In this document: positions 10,226 to 22,203 of the stretch, in pieces
How positions within the stretch are numbered: the first letter of the stretch is position 1
Layout: the number at the start of each line of letters is the position of its first letter
Source: Purpureocillium takamizusanense
Taxonomy: Eukaryota > Ascomycota > Sordariomycetes > Hypocreales > Ophiocordycipitaceae
Assembly: GCF_022605165.1 (NCBI RefSeq)
Contig: NC_063070.1
Location: 992,001-1,056,000, forward strand
DNA length: 64,000 nt
Reading direction: 5' to 3'
The notes under the pieces: generated by a model
Told to the model about the DNA's origin: nothing
What the model saw: the letters and a program-made list of their open reading frames with translations, nothing else
The model's database searches: none
Made by a program: the position numbers and the translations under genes

Positions 10226-13200
10226 CAGGCGAGAATGGCCGCAAATGTTTTGGTTGTTGTTGTTTTTTTCTTCCTTGTGTTTCCGTGCCATCGCTGCTGA
10301 AGCGCCGCCTGCCATGGCGCAAAGGTTGTGGCCCGGGCTGAGCTTGCGGACGTCCCTGTCGTCAATGATGACTGGCAGGCCGGGGGGGGGGAGGACCCTC
10401 GACAGCGTCGTGCTTGCGAAGTGGCTGGAAGCATATCCGCCGTAGATGGATCCTGGGGTCGCCTGGTGACGCCGTTTGATGCCGCTCTCCACAAGGGTAT
10501 GCCGGGCGGTCGAGCAACCCCTGTCACGCACGCCCGCGTGGCCAAACCCGTGCTGTCTGGCTGTCCGTCCGTCAAGCCTTCCGCTGCCCCCGTTGGGGTT
10601 GGGGGTGGAGGGGAGTCATTTCTCCCTGGCCGAAAGAGTCCGTCGTCGCGATTGAGACTGTCGGTTTTTGCCGGTGCGTTTTTTTTCCTCTTGGTTTTGC
10701 GAACCTGCCGGCGACTGGCGCTCATCCGTCTTCCATTCGGCAGCCAGCGAGCGCGGGCGCCGTCCACTGGAGGGACACGGCCGCCATAGCGGCCACTAAC
10801 AGCAGGGCGCGCTGTGTCGGCGGCGGGCTGGCGGCCATGGATGTAAGTGCGAGGTAGACCCGGCGGACGGACGAGCGCGGCGCGGGACAGCACAACGCCG
10901 CAGAAACCAACGCAGAAGGAGCCGGAAAACGTAGAAATGGGGAGGAGACCGCGAGGGAAGCAGAGGGGAAAAAAGGGTGTTTGGAAACGGGAGGAGCGAG
11001 AGCGGTCGCGAAGACAAAGGTCGGGGGAAGGGGGGTCAGTTATGTGAGCGAGCGAGCCAGCGGACGACTGCCTTGCCAGGTACCTTACGCAAGGTACGTC
11101 GGGTACGTGGCCTGGCCGGGCCTGGCCTGGCCGGCCCTCCATGGCGTGGCCTGGGCTGGGCTGGGCTGAGCTGCCCGCGCTGTGTGTGCGCTGTGTGCCC
11201 GCACTGCCCAGCCATTTCCAGTGCGGTCCACGCTCCCTGTAGGTTCACTGGCCAGCGCCCAGCCCTCCCGTCACCCAGCCCGCACCCAGTGGTCGGCAGT
11301 GAACCCAGTGCCTAAGAGAGACCTGGCGAGAGACGGGAAAAACCTTCACCACCCACGTCTACCTACGTCGGCCAGACGAAAACATCGCGTCGACGAGGCC
11401 ATCATCGAAGACGCATATCGTCCGATCCCTTGGCCGTCTGCAAAGGAGGCTTTTTCCCGCAAATCCCTCCTCCCGTCGTCATCCTTTTCTTCTTCCCACT
11501 CGCACGCGGGCAGGCTGCGCTGCGCTGCGGCGGGCAGCGTCGCGGCGTCGGGTCCCCCGCCCCTGCCCACCCGCGCGTGGGCCTCGCACACTCACTCGTC
11601 CCTCGATCCGTCCGCACAGCCCAGACCACACCTCACGCGCCGGGCCGCCCAGGCAACCCCCCCAGACGGACCGACAGATGGGCAATTCCGCGAAAGCCAA
11701 CGGAAGACGAGACGGAGTCACCATGCTCGCCAGCGTACGGCCCATCTGCCACGAGCACGGCGGCCGTCGGCAGGCTGCGTGCGGTTGGGTGGCAGCCGTC
11801 TTTCGTTGTTATCGTGGTGCTGGTAGTCGTGGTGGTGCTGTTCCATGTCCGGCAAACGCTAGACACACAACAAGGCCTCCCTCTCCCGGCACGGACGAGG
11901 CGTCCCCCCCCCCTCCTCCTGATTGCCCGGCCATCTATCCGTCAATCAGTCCGTCTGTCTGTCTTCCTTCCTGTCAATCCCAGGCAGCGCCCAAGCCCAA
12001 GTGTCCCGCGCACCCGAAACAGCCTGCTCGACTCAATGTGCTCCCGGCCCTGCGTGTAGGCATCTCTGCATCCCTCACCCCACATCGAGGCGTCTTGGGG
12101 TGGCGACATTTTGTTATTAGCCCTCGTCAAACCCCTCGCTCCCACCACCAGCGTGGCCTCCTCCGACTCTGCGGCGTGTCAGCCCGCCTCGATGCCGCAG
12201 ACGCGCTGACCTCTCGGCGACGGAACCGTCAAATGACTCGCCGTCGGCGAGACAGGCTGCACGGAAGATGCAGTTGCAAACGAGGGCTCAATCAACCCGG
12301 GTCGGCCGGTGCTGCAGCAGACAGCCGTAGCAGCTGCAGATCTGTTTCACGGCCCCAGGACGGGCCCCCGCGGTTTCGCTCCCCAGGACAGGGCAGGGCC
12401 AAGAACCGTCTTGACTCTGCCAAATACTCGACCACGTTCTTTTCTCTTCGCTGGTGACTTGGTTTTTTGATCGAATGCCGCTTGATTCCCCCCGGCAGGA
12501 GCTCGGAGGCCGTCGTCGAGAAGGCAATCAATGTCTGAGATAACTCGGCGTCCCCACGGCTGCACTAACGAGGCTTGTATGCTGGCCCCATGTTGATAGT
12601 AGTCTTGCACACCAAAAGTCCAACCCAGCTGCCGAGATGAATTGGCATGATTGATGCATTTATCCCGCTGCCAGGGAGGGAGGGCCCCTGCTAAAAGGCA
12701 GCTTCGTAAACGGCCAGACTCTTTTGCGCGCGCTCTGTCCGCAGCGTCGGAGGTACATGGTAGCCTGCCCTATCCGAGGTGTCGAGGTATTACAATGTGC
12801 TCGGCTCTCCGCACGCACATGCCCAGCCGCAGGAAATCACACGCACATCGTCTTCCTGCTCGTTTTCACCTGGACGGATTCTGGCTTCATGCATCATGCA
12901 GGGCGCGGCGCAGCCAGATCTTTCGGGGATGTCGTTGGACGGACGTCTTATCCTGCGTTTGGGCCGGGAGGTCGCACCGTTCACGCCGCCCGCTTCGCAC
13001 CTCGTCCTTTTTCTTCACAATGGTGTGCTGCAGCTTTCGGGAGCGCCCTGGCCTGCTGGCTCGAGAATATCCCGATTAAGCATTGCGCCCCCGCATGTCA
13101 ACCTGGGTGGTGTGGGGTCCCTCATTCATCCTTTGGCGGCCAACACCAAAGCGCAAAGCGTGACATGCACCTACGCTTCACACTGCACTTTGTCGTTACT

Positions 13201-13521
13201 TACCCTGTATGGCCTGGAGCCTGGAGCCCAGATGCTGTCGCCCTGCAAAAGCAAGCACAAGCAGGTGCATTGCCTCATGAGGCAGGTCGCTGTGTTAGGA
13301 ACTCGTTTTTGCTGCTATTGACATTCCTAGCGCTGTTGGGTTTCGTCTTTACGCAACGTACTCGTTGTTGCTGCACGAAGTAGCGGCTTTACCAAAGCCC
13401 TGCGAATGACGCCAGCGCTTGCAGTGAGCTGCGGCTAAGAAAGGCACCGCGGTTTATCTCGCCATACCAGTCGCAGTGTGGCACAACGGTCCGCATAGAC
13501 CCCGAGTATTCATCTGAGCAT

Positions 13522-14802
13522 CTACAGTACATCACCCGCCACCCTTTCCCTCGAAAGTTTCAGCACAGCCCGTATGCTGTCGTCGAGCCCGTCCAGCGCC
13601 AGGTACTCATCCATCCACGCAATCGTCTTTTGTGCGAGTCTCGCCCGATCAGTCGTGGACTCGAGCTTCTCCGTCAACCGGCCCAGCACCGTCCGTAGGT
13701 TCGCGGCAAAGTCTGCCGTATGCGGGCTCAGACCCAGGATGGGCTGTCTGATGTAGCAGCTGCAGGTGGCGGGGTCCTCGGGGAACTGCTCTTCTATGAC
13801 GTGCAGCACATGCTGAGCCACCTTGGGCTGCACCGAGACGCTGCGGAAGGCCCCGAGCATGACATAGAATGCCTCGGCGACGTCGGCCTTGAAGAAGGGC
13901 TGCTTCCGCGATATGTCGAAGATGGCGATTGGTATCGCCCCGTCCATGGCCGGATTCGACCTGAGCTGCGCCGATTCCTGCTCGTTGATGGCCTTGGCCT
14001 GGGCGCGCGACGGCACGGGCAGCTCGTTGTCGCCATCGTCGTCGTCGTCCTCGGCGTCGCTGTCTTCGATCCGTAGCTCGTCATCGGCGTCAGTTCGATC
14101 CGGCCGCAGCGGATCTTTGGCGGCTTTGCCTGGCTTGGCCTTGCGCTTGTCGACCTTGGCCAGCCACTCCATCTCAGACCGGGCATACTCCATCCACAAC
14201 CCGCACTCCTTGTTGCAGAAGCGGCAGCCGCGCATGAAGAAGCCGCGCGACGAGGCCATGTCTCCGTTGCGGGCGGCGCGCCGGCCGGCCATGACCCACA
14301 GCTCAGGGTCGGTCGGGTTCATGCGGAGGGCGTTGGTCATGGTCTTGCGCCACCGCTTCGTTGCCTTGACGCCGGCCGTGTAGGCCAGGTACTCGCGCCA
14401 CAGCTCGCCGCTGGCGGGGTGTCTGTTGACCGACCGCTCGTAGATGGCGAGGACGCGGCCCTGCCCGGCGTGCGCCGAGTTGAGGTGCCGGATCTTGAGC
14501 CGCTTGCAGCGCTTCGACTTGAGCGCCTCGAGCGACTGCTCCCACTTGGCGTACGAGGACCATTCAGCGGGCTTGTTGCCGGGCGAGAGGACCCTGTGCT
14601 CGTAGTCGTTGCGCTTCTGGACAATGTTGCGAATCTCGTCCTGCGACGCCCAGTCAGCTAGCTGCCTGCGGCCAGGCCGGCGAGGGGAGGGGGGGAGCAA
14701 AGCTGTTCGTACCTTGGAGAAGACGCCCTTGTCTTCCCATTCGCGCAGTTGCGGGACGGACCGCTCGAGGTAGAACCTCGCCTTTTCGGCGACGCCTGCC
14801 AT
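13522..14802 (-). CDS. UTP6: U3 snoRNP / SSU processome protein Utp6
   Basis: Model: complement(join(13522..14640,14713..14802)), 402 aa. Utp6 is a nucleolar UtpB subunit needed for early 18S rRNA processing. Exon 1 encodes MAGVAEKARFYLERSVPQL, the conserved Utp6 N-terminus. Exon 2 opens with DEIRNIVQKRNDYEHRV. HAT-type helical repeats follow: SSYAKWEQSLEALKSKRC, ILAIYERS-like AIYERSVNRHPASGELWREYL, and NPTDPELWVMAGRRAARNGDM. A run of acidic residues (DSDAEDDDDDGDNELP, about 225-245) interrupts the repeats. The intron is 72 nt (GTACGA...CTGAC...GCAG), a multiple of three with no in-frame stop, so retention would insert 24 residues between SK and DE. The length is close to other fungal Utp6 proteins (about 400-440 aa). 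Confidence 0.95.
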   Translation of the reverse strand: MAGVAEKARFYLERSVPQLREWEDKGVFSKVRTALLPPSPRRPGRRQLADWASQDEIRNIVQKRNDYEHRVLSPGNKPAEWSSYAKWEQSLEALKSKRCKRLKIRHLNSAHAGQGRVLAIYERSVNRHPASGELWREYLAYTAGVKATKRWRKTMTNALRMNPTDPELWVMAGRRAARNGDMASSRGFFMRGCRFCNKECGLWMEYARSEMEWLAKVDKRKAKPGKAAKDPLRPDRTDADDELRIEDSDAEDDDDDGDNELPVPSRAQAKAINEQESAQLRSNPAMDGAIPIAIFDISRKQPFFKADVAEAFYVMLGAFRSVSVQPKVAQHVLHVIEEQFPEDPATCSCYIRQPILGLSPHTADFAANLRTVLGRLTEKLESTTDRARLAQKTIAWMDEYLALDGLDDSIRAVLKLSRERVAGDVL

Positions 14803-15386
14803 GGTGTTGGATGTGCGCGGCGTGAGGGGGGAAAAGAGATCGACTGCGTTGCGCGCGGGGAGTCGGGGTCAGGCGAGACGCAGCGGCGACTCTTCATCCC
14901 GGGCGCTGGAAGTTTTCGCAAGGCTGCTGGAAATTTTAGCGGGGCTGCTTTCCAGGCTCAGCCTTGCTCGGGCGTGGCGCTGTGACTGGCCGGAGCCTCC
15001 AGCGTGGAGACGAGGGAAGCTCGTAAGCCGCTGACAGCGTCTGCGCCCTCCAATTGAGACGGGCAGCTCCAGGGGTCCGCTACTACTAGGTAGCAATTGA
15101 GTCTCGGCACGCTGCCGCGAGGTGGGCCAGCCTTGGGCAGGGGCACAGGCGCAGCGCGCGCTGGTCAGGGGATGGATGGATGGCTTGCAGCACGCGCCGA
15201 GTCTCACTGGACTGGCCCGAGGCGTTGCTGGCCCGAATCTTACCAATTCCACGACTCCAAGACTGTGCCTCCACTTCCTCACCCTCCACTTGTCCTCCAC
15301 CCCCGAGCCGTCCCCTCGGATCTTCCGGATGGTGGCACCCTGACCTTCCCTTCTTCACTCACGTTCGTTTCTCCTTGCCTGCCGCC
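14803..15386. other. Divergent promoter region of UTP6 and CWH43
   Basis: These 584 bp separate two divergent start codons. The CWH43 side is C/T-rich. No TATA box or other known element was recognised. Confidence 0.6.
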
Positions 15387-18300
15387 ATGGGATCGAAATA
15401 CAAGGACAAGGACGGCGGCGTCGTCCTGAGCTTCGGCGGCCAGTGGGTGAGCTGGGCGCACACGGCCGTCGCGTACAGTAAGTCTCGCCGCCGCCGCCGC
15501 CGCGGCGACGTGGAGCTGGCTCGCTGGTGCTGATTGATGCCGCAGCGGCCTTTCTCAGCGCGCTCATCATCGGCGTCGCGTTGCACTACCGCAAGATTGT
15601 CCAGAATGAGTTCTACGGCTACCCTGACGAGTGGTTCCCGTCCGTCTCCGCGACGATTGGCGATCGATACCCGGAGCGATCCTTCTTCATGATCTTCATC
15701 GCCATCACCTCTGGTACGACCACCGGCTTGCGCCAACGAGATGCGTGCTAACAGCTACCCCAGGCCCTCGCTTTGCCCTCGTCGGCCTCTGGTATCTCCT
15801 CACGCGGAGGCCCGGCTCCAAGCTCCCCGGCTTCGTCGCGTCCATGGGGCTTCTGCGCACCCTGACGTGCGGCGGCTGGACCTACATCACGTCGACCGAC
15901 GACCACGACTGGCACGACATTCTCATGATCTCCTACATCGTCGCGACCCTGCCGTGGACGACGGGGTGCATCGCCCTGAGCCCGGCGAACCCGACCGCCA
16001 TCAAGTACCGCAAGTATCTTGCTGGCGCCTTCTTCGGGACCCTGGTGCCCCTGATTTACTTTTTCATTCAGCACAAGGTCCACCGCGTTGCTGGCGGTGA
16101 GTTGCCCCCTCACGGGCGCCTGATCTGGAGCACGGGCTGACCGAGACAGCCTACACGACGTATGCCTTTTTCGAGTGGGCGTTGATCATCCTTGATGTTG
16201 GGTTTGATGCGGTCACGGCTCTTGACTTTTCAACATTTGAGGTTCTGGTCAAGGATGTCAAGGGAACCAGCAAGGGGTACGTCCAATGGCTTCCGAGATA
16301 AGGTAGTGCTGGCTTGGCGTGCAGTCACTCCCAAATAGACTTGATCCTTGAAACGTGAGCCGTTGTCTAAGATGGTTATAGTGAGAACCTCTCCTCGGTC
16401 CCGTCTGCCGTGCTGGAAAAGGAGTGAGTCGCCCCCTCCCCGGGAGCATCGCCCGTGCGCCGCTGACCGACTCGCAGACAGGACAAGGTCACTGCCGGCG
16501 TCTTTTCGTTGCGCTTCACCTGGATAGAGGCGCTCGACACTGCCGCGGATGTCTATCACGGCGTAAGAGATGTGCACGCTTGCTCTGCACAACGACGAAT
16601 CTGACCGACTGCAGTTTGTATTCTGGTCCATGTTGACCAGCCTGGGCCTGCTCGTCTGGTGTAAGTGCAAACAAACGCTGGCTGTTCGTGGTCCGCTGCT
16701 AACACCACCCAGTCTTTCCCCTCTGGCACATGGGCATTTCCGGCTACGAGGCCTTTGTCTTGGTTTCGATCTCGCCGGTGCTCCTGGCGGGGCCCCTTCG
16801 CCCCGTCATCATCAGTAATCTGCGCGTCATCCACGTCCTGTCGCTGGCGGGCGTCGCGGCGTACCTGGTGATTGACCCAGTCTACCGCCTCTTCACGGTT
16901 GGATTCGGCGTGGCCCTAGCCACGTTGGGCTGGGTGGGCACGCTGTACGCCGAGTCGATGCACGAGACGCGCTTCGAGTCGAAGCTGCTGGGCCTGATGG
17001 TGGGCCTGATCCTTTCGTCGACGGCCAAGTTTGCGTGGCAGACCAACAACCCCATCTGGCCCATCATGCACGGTGCCAACGGCGGCTGCAACGCGACGGG
17101 CCTTGTCCTCGGCCTCTTCGCCGCGCTGCGCTTCACCCGCAAGGCACCGCTCACCAGCGGTTCCGCTCCGGATGGCAAGCTGGGAGGGTCCGCTCTGCTG
17201 GCGGCCTTTGGTGTCGGCGGCTTGTTCTTTGGCCTCCACTCGCTCCTCTCCGACACCAGCACCATGATCCTCTGGGTCTGGGAAGGATTCCCCATCCGGG
17301 GACCCTACTTTTCCACCCACGGCTGGTGCACCCTGGCGGCCATGTCCCTGGGCCTGTTCGCCGGCATCTCGAAGCCCTCCCTGGCCGGCAGCTGGACGCA
17401 CTACGCCATGGGCACCGCGGGCGCCATGCTGCTCACCTTCTTCAGCCACTGGACCGGGTACTATGGCGGCCTCGCCCTCGCCTTCTACCTGATGGCCGTG
17501 GCCGTGCCGTTGATCTCGACGGCGTGCAAGAAGAGCCCGGCGACGACGTTTGGCCTCGGATTCGGCATCTACATCTTCCTGGTCCTCTTCCACGTCTGGG
17601 TCGTTGCGTACGCCTTCGTCCCCGGCGGCCCGCTCGTGCGCGAGCACACGGACTGGATCATGTACGTCACCATGGGCCTGCTCGGCGCCGGCGTCTTCAA
17701 CTACAACGCGTCGCAGCCGCCGAAGCGCCAGCAGCAGCAGAAGCCGCGGCGGTCGTCCCCCTCGCAGCACCGCAAGTACTTTGCCGTGTCGACGCTCGTC
17801 GTCAACGTGCTCTTCCTGTGCGCGGCGTTTAGGCGGTTCCCGACCAACGACTACAAGCCGTACCACGGCGAGGACCGCGTGCTGACGGCGGGCATCTGGA
17901 CCATCCACTTCTCGCTCGACAACGACATGTGGTCGTCCGAGTACCGCATGCGCGACCTGATCAAGGAGATGGAGCTCGACGTGGTGGGCCTCCTCGAGTC
18001 GGACCTGCAGCGCATCATCATGGGCAACCGGGACACGACGCAGTTCCTCGCCGAGGACCTGGGCATGTACGTCGACTACGGGCCGGGCCCCAACAAGCAC
18101 ACGTGGGGCGCCGCGCTGCTGTCCAAGTTCCCCATCGTCGAGTCCAGGCACCACCTGCTGCCCAGCCCCGTGGGCGAGCTGGCGCCGGCCATCCACGCGA
18201 CGCTCGACGTGTACGGCGAGCTCGTCGACGTCTTCGTCTTCCACTCGGGCCAGGAGGAGGACCCCGAGGACCGCCGCCTGCAGTCCGAGTACCTGGCCCG

Positions 18301-18712
18301 GCTCATGGGCTCGACGCCCCGCCCGGCCGTCCTCCTCAGCTACCTCGTGACCAAGCCGCTCGAGGGCAACTACAACACGTACGTGAGCGCTACGTCGGGC
18401 ATGCACGACGTCGACCGCACCGACTGGGACCGCTGGTGCGAGTACATCCTCTACAAGGGCCTCCGCCGCGTCGGCTACGCCCGCGTCAGCCGCAGCACCA
18501 TCACCGACACGGAGCTGCAGGTCGGCAAGTTTGTCGTCCCCCGCTCCGCCGCCGAGGCCGCCCAGCTCGAGGCCCGCCCCGCCGACGAGCGCGACCGCCG
18601 CGCCCAGGAGCACGAGGTGCCCGCCGGCTGGAGGTTCCCCGCCATGTTCCGCGGCAACGGCGTCCGCGACCACCGCTACCACGTCTTTGACGAGCCGCGG
18701 TACTTTAACTAG
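15387..18712 (+). CDS. CWH43: GPI-anchor lipid remodelling protein Cwh43 (PGAP2-like plus PGAP2IP/exonuclease-endonuclease-phosphatase-like)
   Basis: Model: join(15387..15477,15546..15713,15764..16096,16150..16276,16382..16423,16478..16562,16615..16660,16713..18712), 963 aa; all seven introns keep phase. Yeast Cwh43 (953 aa) installs ceramide in place of diacylglycerol on GPI anchors in the ER. The N-terminal Frag1/PGAP2-like part (about 1-300) has several hydrophobic helices ([38 protein letters not shown]). The central part adds roughly ten more membrane helices. From about 685 the soluble C-terminal domain resembles the endonuclease/exonuclease/phosphatase fold: [63 protein letters not shown]. 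The tail [13 protein letters not shown] is typical of the family. Small internal exons (42, 46 and 85 nt) are the least certain part of the model. Confidence 0.94.
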
Positions 18713-19242
18713 GCAAGAAGCACTGTCCGCGCCGGGGGGGGGGGGTATACACTATGTTGTGTGATGTATCCCGTGACGCGTGAGAGGGGACATACAGACG
18801 ACCTAGCATAGTAGTAATAAATGTGTACGATACGTCAACGCAGGTAAACCAAACCTGCACCCGGACGCACACCGAATTCCTGTGCATCAAGTCACTTGGC
18901 GCGCGGTCTTGATCAGACAGTAGTGAATTCGGTCCAGACAACCTATGTGACGGGATGGTATATAATCTTGCGTAGGCCGGCTTTCCCGTGGCCAGCTCGT
19001 AACAAATGTCCAAAAACGACAAAACGCAGCCTCCCTTCCCCCTTCCTTTTCCGAGGCAGTCTTTTGCTAAAAGGTGCCGTCTCCCTGCGATGCAAACAAC
19101 CCCCTCAACGCCGTCTAATGCCCCCACCGTCGTCGCCGTTGCCGCCCTAAACAACGTGCCCCTGCACGCGTTCTAGTATACGTCCCTCCCGCCAGGCCTG
19201 GCGAGACCGTGAAAGGATATGGTCATTTCCTGACCGTGCTGG
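18713..19242. other. Intergenic, convergent 3' flanks of CWH43 and NUP42-like gene
   Basis: These 530 bp contain a run of eleven G just after the CWH43 stop and a polyadenylation-like AATAAA. No gene was seen. Confidence 0.55.
18816..18821 (+). terminator. AATAAA polyadenylation-type signal downstream of CWH43
   Basis: AATAAA lies 104 nt after the CWH43 stop codon, in a spacer otherwise poor in A runs. Fungal signals are degenerate, so this is a candidate only. Confidence 0.4.
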
Positions 19243-21296
19243 CTAAAAGTCCCACTGCGTGCACTCCCTCGGCGGGGGCAGCTCCGGCATGACGCCGCCC
19301 TCAAACGCCCCGCCGTTCCGGACAAATGCCTCCCACTGCGCCCGGGCCGTCTGGTCGTACGCCTCGGGTGGCAGCTCCGTGTCCTTGTAGTAGCCGGGCG
19401 GGCCGTTGGGGAACCAGATTCGCGTCCACGTGCCGTCAAAGGCGCGGAGGCCCGGCTCGCCGCCCTTGTACGAGACGGGCTTGCCCTTGAACGCCGACAG
19501 GCTGCCGTCCATGCCCCGGGCGGTGTAGCTCTCGATGGGCGGGTGCTGCCTCGTGCTGCCCGGCGGGTACGGGTTGCCAGCGGAGGCGGCTGCGGCGGCG
19601 GGCCGCTGTTCCTGCTGAGGGGCCGCGCCAAAGGGGTTGGGCCGCGATGCCGCGGGCTGCTGCTGACCAAAGGGATTCGGTGCGGCTTGCGTGTTTTGCG
19701 GCGCGTTCTGTCCAAAGGGGTTGCTGGCTGCCTGTCCCAGGGTTCCGTTCATCTGAGGCTGCGAGGGTTGCCCGAACGGATTGTTGGCGGCTGGAGGCTG
19801 CTGCTGCTGCTGTTGCTGCTGATGTGTGCCTCCGAATGGATTCGCCGCCGGCGTAGCCGCCTGACCAAAGGGACTGGCCCCGGCTTGGCCGCCCGCCTGG
19901 GCAAAGGGACTCGTCGTGTTCTGGGTTGGCGCCGCAGACGAGAAGGGATTCGGCGCCGCATTGGCAGGACCGGAGCCCTGCGCGCCAAAAGGACTCGTCG
20001 TCGCAGCATTGTCGCCCGCACCAGCGCCCATGTTCGCAAAGGGGCTGGCGGCCGGCGCCGCGTTGGTGTTGGCATTGGACCCGAAAGGGTTTGGCTTCTG
20101 GCCGAGCTGTCCGGCCTGTCCAAAAGCGCTGCCTTGGGTGCTGGGTTGCGCGGGCTGGCCGAAGGCTGGGGTCCCGAAGGGGTTGGGTTTTGCGCCGAGG
20201 GTTGTCGGTTGGCCAAAGGCAGAGGCAGGTTGAGCGGCCTGGCCGAAGGGGGGCGGGCCTCCTCCCTGCGCTGCCTGTCCGAATGGTGACGACGAGGATG
20301 AGGGCTGTGAGGGCTGGCCAAAGGCGGCCGCTGGCTGGGACGGTTGCCCAAACGCAGACGCCGGCTGAGCGGGCTGGCCAAACGCGGGAGTTCCGAATGG
20401 GTTGGGCTTCTGACCCAGAGCTGAAGGCTGGCCGAAAGCACCGGCCGCGGGCTGCGAAGGCGCGCCAAAGGCCGACGGGGCGTTGCCGGCTCCGGTGGAA
20501 AAGGGGTTCGCCTGCGCCGGGGCGGCACCCGTCTGCCTCGCCCGCTTCGCCACCTCAAACTCCCCGAACGGAGCGCCCTGCGTGCCTTCGCGGCAGACGT
20601 CGTGTCGGTTTGGGTGCTGCGACTCTCGTTCAACGATGAAGCGCGCGGCGCCCTCGACGTCTCGGAGGGCAGTGTCGATCTGCTGCTGCGCATTCTGATA
20701 GAGCTGCTGAGCCTCGTTGAGCTGCGCCAGGGTTAGTCCGTACGACTCGTTTCAATGGAACGCTGCCTGGGAACACATACCGCCTGCTGTTCGTTGCCCG
20801 ATGCCTTGCCCGCCAGGTAATGCAGCCGCAGCTCCTCGAAGCTCTGCTCGCGCGGGTATCCCCCAAAGAGCTGGTCGGGGGCATCCCTTCCGGGGCCGTA
20901 GGCGGACAAGATCCATTGGGGCTTCTCGAGTGTTAGGTCCTTTTCGATGGTGTCGCTTGAGACGCTGTACTTGGCTGGCCGCCGGGGTCAGCTTCTTTTC
21001 TCTTCGCCGCGGACGACACGAGAGTGTTGCTTACCTGGGGCATTCTGGGTCCCGCCAGCGGCTCCCCCGCCTAGGGCGCCGAAGCGGTTCTGATTCTGGG
21101 GCTTTGGGTGCTCGAATCGGCAGTTATCTGTGAATGGGAGCTCAGAGTCAGTCTCTGTTCGCGTTCAAGTCAAGGCTCTGTCTGCTCCGCCGCGGCCGGC
21201 AAGACAGAAGGCGCCGGCGCGCAGCGGATGGACGGTGGGGGACCACGTACTGCTATACTTGCAATTGCCCTGCTGGTAAAACCTGCAGAGGGCCAT
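19243..21296 (-). CDS. CCCH zinc-finger FG nucleoporin (NUP42/Amo1 type)
   Basis: Model: complement(join(19243..20721,20781..20974,21035..21127,21251..21296)), 603 aa. The 46-nt first exon carries MALCRFYQQGNCKYS, and splicing completes a CCCH finger with C4, C12, C18 and H22 (CX7CX5CX3H). Exon 3 encodes the conserved segment KPQWILSAYGPGRDAPDQLFGGYPREQSFEELR. Exon 4 starts with a Gln-rich helix and then about 20 FG-type repeats (FGQP, NPFG, SPFG) from about 125 to 500. A short conserved C-terminus ends in REGPPPE-like acidic residues and CTQWDF. Known members sit on the cytoplasmic side of the nuclear pore and aid mRNA export. Ser/Pro/Gln-rich FG repeats plus the N-terminal finger make NUP42/Amo1 the best match. 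The tiny first exon is inferred from the finger pattern. Confidence 0.85.
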
Positions 21297-22203
21297 GACA
21301 GGCAGCGGCGGCAGCGGCCTCCTCCCGAGGACGGGCGCGGCAAAGGTCCTGGTCCTTGCTGCGACGCTGGGTGTCTGGATGAGGGCGGCGGCCGCGGTCA
21401 CGTCATGTCGGGAGAAGAACGAGGTCGGCGCGGCGGCGGACGCGACAATGGGGCGGCCGATGGTAGTGCTCCGGTCGCGGCGGCGGAAGCGAAGGAGGAA
21501 AGGCGGCAATGGACGGTCGAGGGCGCGAGGGGGAGGGGGCGAGGTTGAGGTCGAGAAGCGGGATCGAAGGTGAGGATGGAACGCGAAAACGACCATTGCT
21601 AGACCTTTGCGGCGTCCATCAAATTCTGGGTACCTCCAGGGCTCGGCTCAGCCTCGTGCAGCCTCGAACCCGCCTTGGGGCTGCTGGCGTGCTGTGCTGT
21701 GCTGTGCTGCGCTGCGCTGTGCTTCAGTTGAGGTCGGGTGCCCTCCAGCGGCCGGGCAGCCCCTGTCCACGGGTGCTCTGGCTGCCCTGGTGCCCTGAGC
21801 TCCGGCAGTGCAGTGCCTACGCGAGCTCGAATATGGTACTCCCAATCGTTAGGTACCTGGTAGCGCGTTTTCGGCAGTGATGTGCTACGAGACCCACTGG
21901 AGCCCCAAGACGCTAGACGAGTGAAGATGGGCCGCTGGTGATGTCTCCTTGCTTGGATCAGTGTCCTGAGGATGATGACAACGATGAAACAACTCGATCG
22001 TGGCATTTTCCTGACCTTGGAAAGCCCTGCGGCCGTGTCACCTCGGAAGGATTGCCGTCCCCTCTCCGACAACACGTGGGCGTCATCCGAGCGTGCCGCG
22101 CCAGGGCCACTTCGGCTCACGTCATGCATGGGCTGCCAAGGCGTCCCTTGATCCATTCATTAATAATGCATCATCACCAAGGACAAAAAACCATCGTCAC
22201 ATT
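21297..22203. other. Intergenic, between NUP42-like start and first HRQ gene
   Basis: These 907 bp hold the NUP42-like promoter (G-rich on the plus strand near 21300-21560) and the 3' flank of the HRQ gene. A short CTGTG/CTGCG pentanucleotide array lies near 21690-21722. No coding frame is convincing. Confidence 0.55.

Larger units (their letters stand above)
7568..13521. other. Gene-free stretch of 5.95 kb between SWI1 and UTP6
   Basis: No frame on either strand shows a domain, consistent codon use or a spliced model. Compositionally it alternates G-rich and C/T-rich strands and carries several simple repeats, listed separately. The part next to SWI1 (about 7568-8900) is CT-rich on the SWI1 sense strand, as expected of a fungal promoter and 5' leader. 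The stretch from 9 to 13.4 kb could be a non-coding transcript or leader exons, but I see no feature that proves it. Confidence 0.6.

Noticed and set aside
9985..11142. 385-codon minus-strand frame in the SWI1-UTP6 gap
   Set aside because: The composition is Pro/Arg/Ser-biased, it includes translated simple repeats, and no domain or splice partner is visible.
12724..13383. Overlapping frames of 140-220 codons upstream of UTP6
   Set aside because: Mutually overlapping frames, cysteine-rich by chance and without consistent codon use.
16916..18682. 588-codon frame antisense to CWH43
   Set aside because: A shadow of the CWH43 terminal exon, with the same codon-bias effect and no family motifs.
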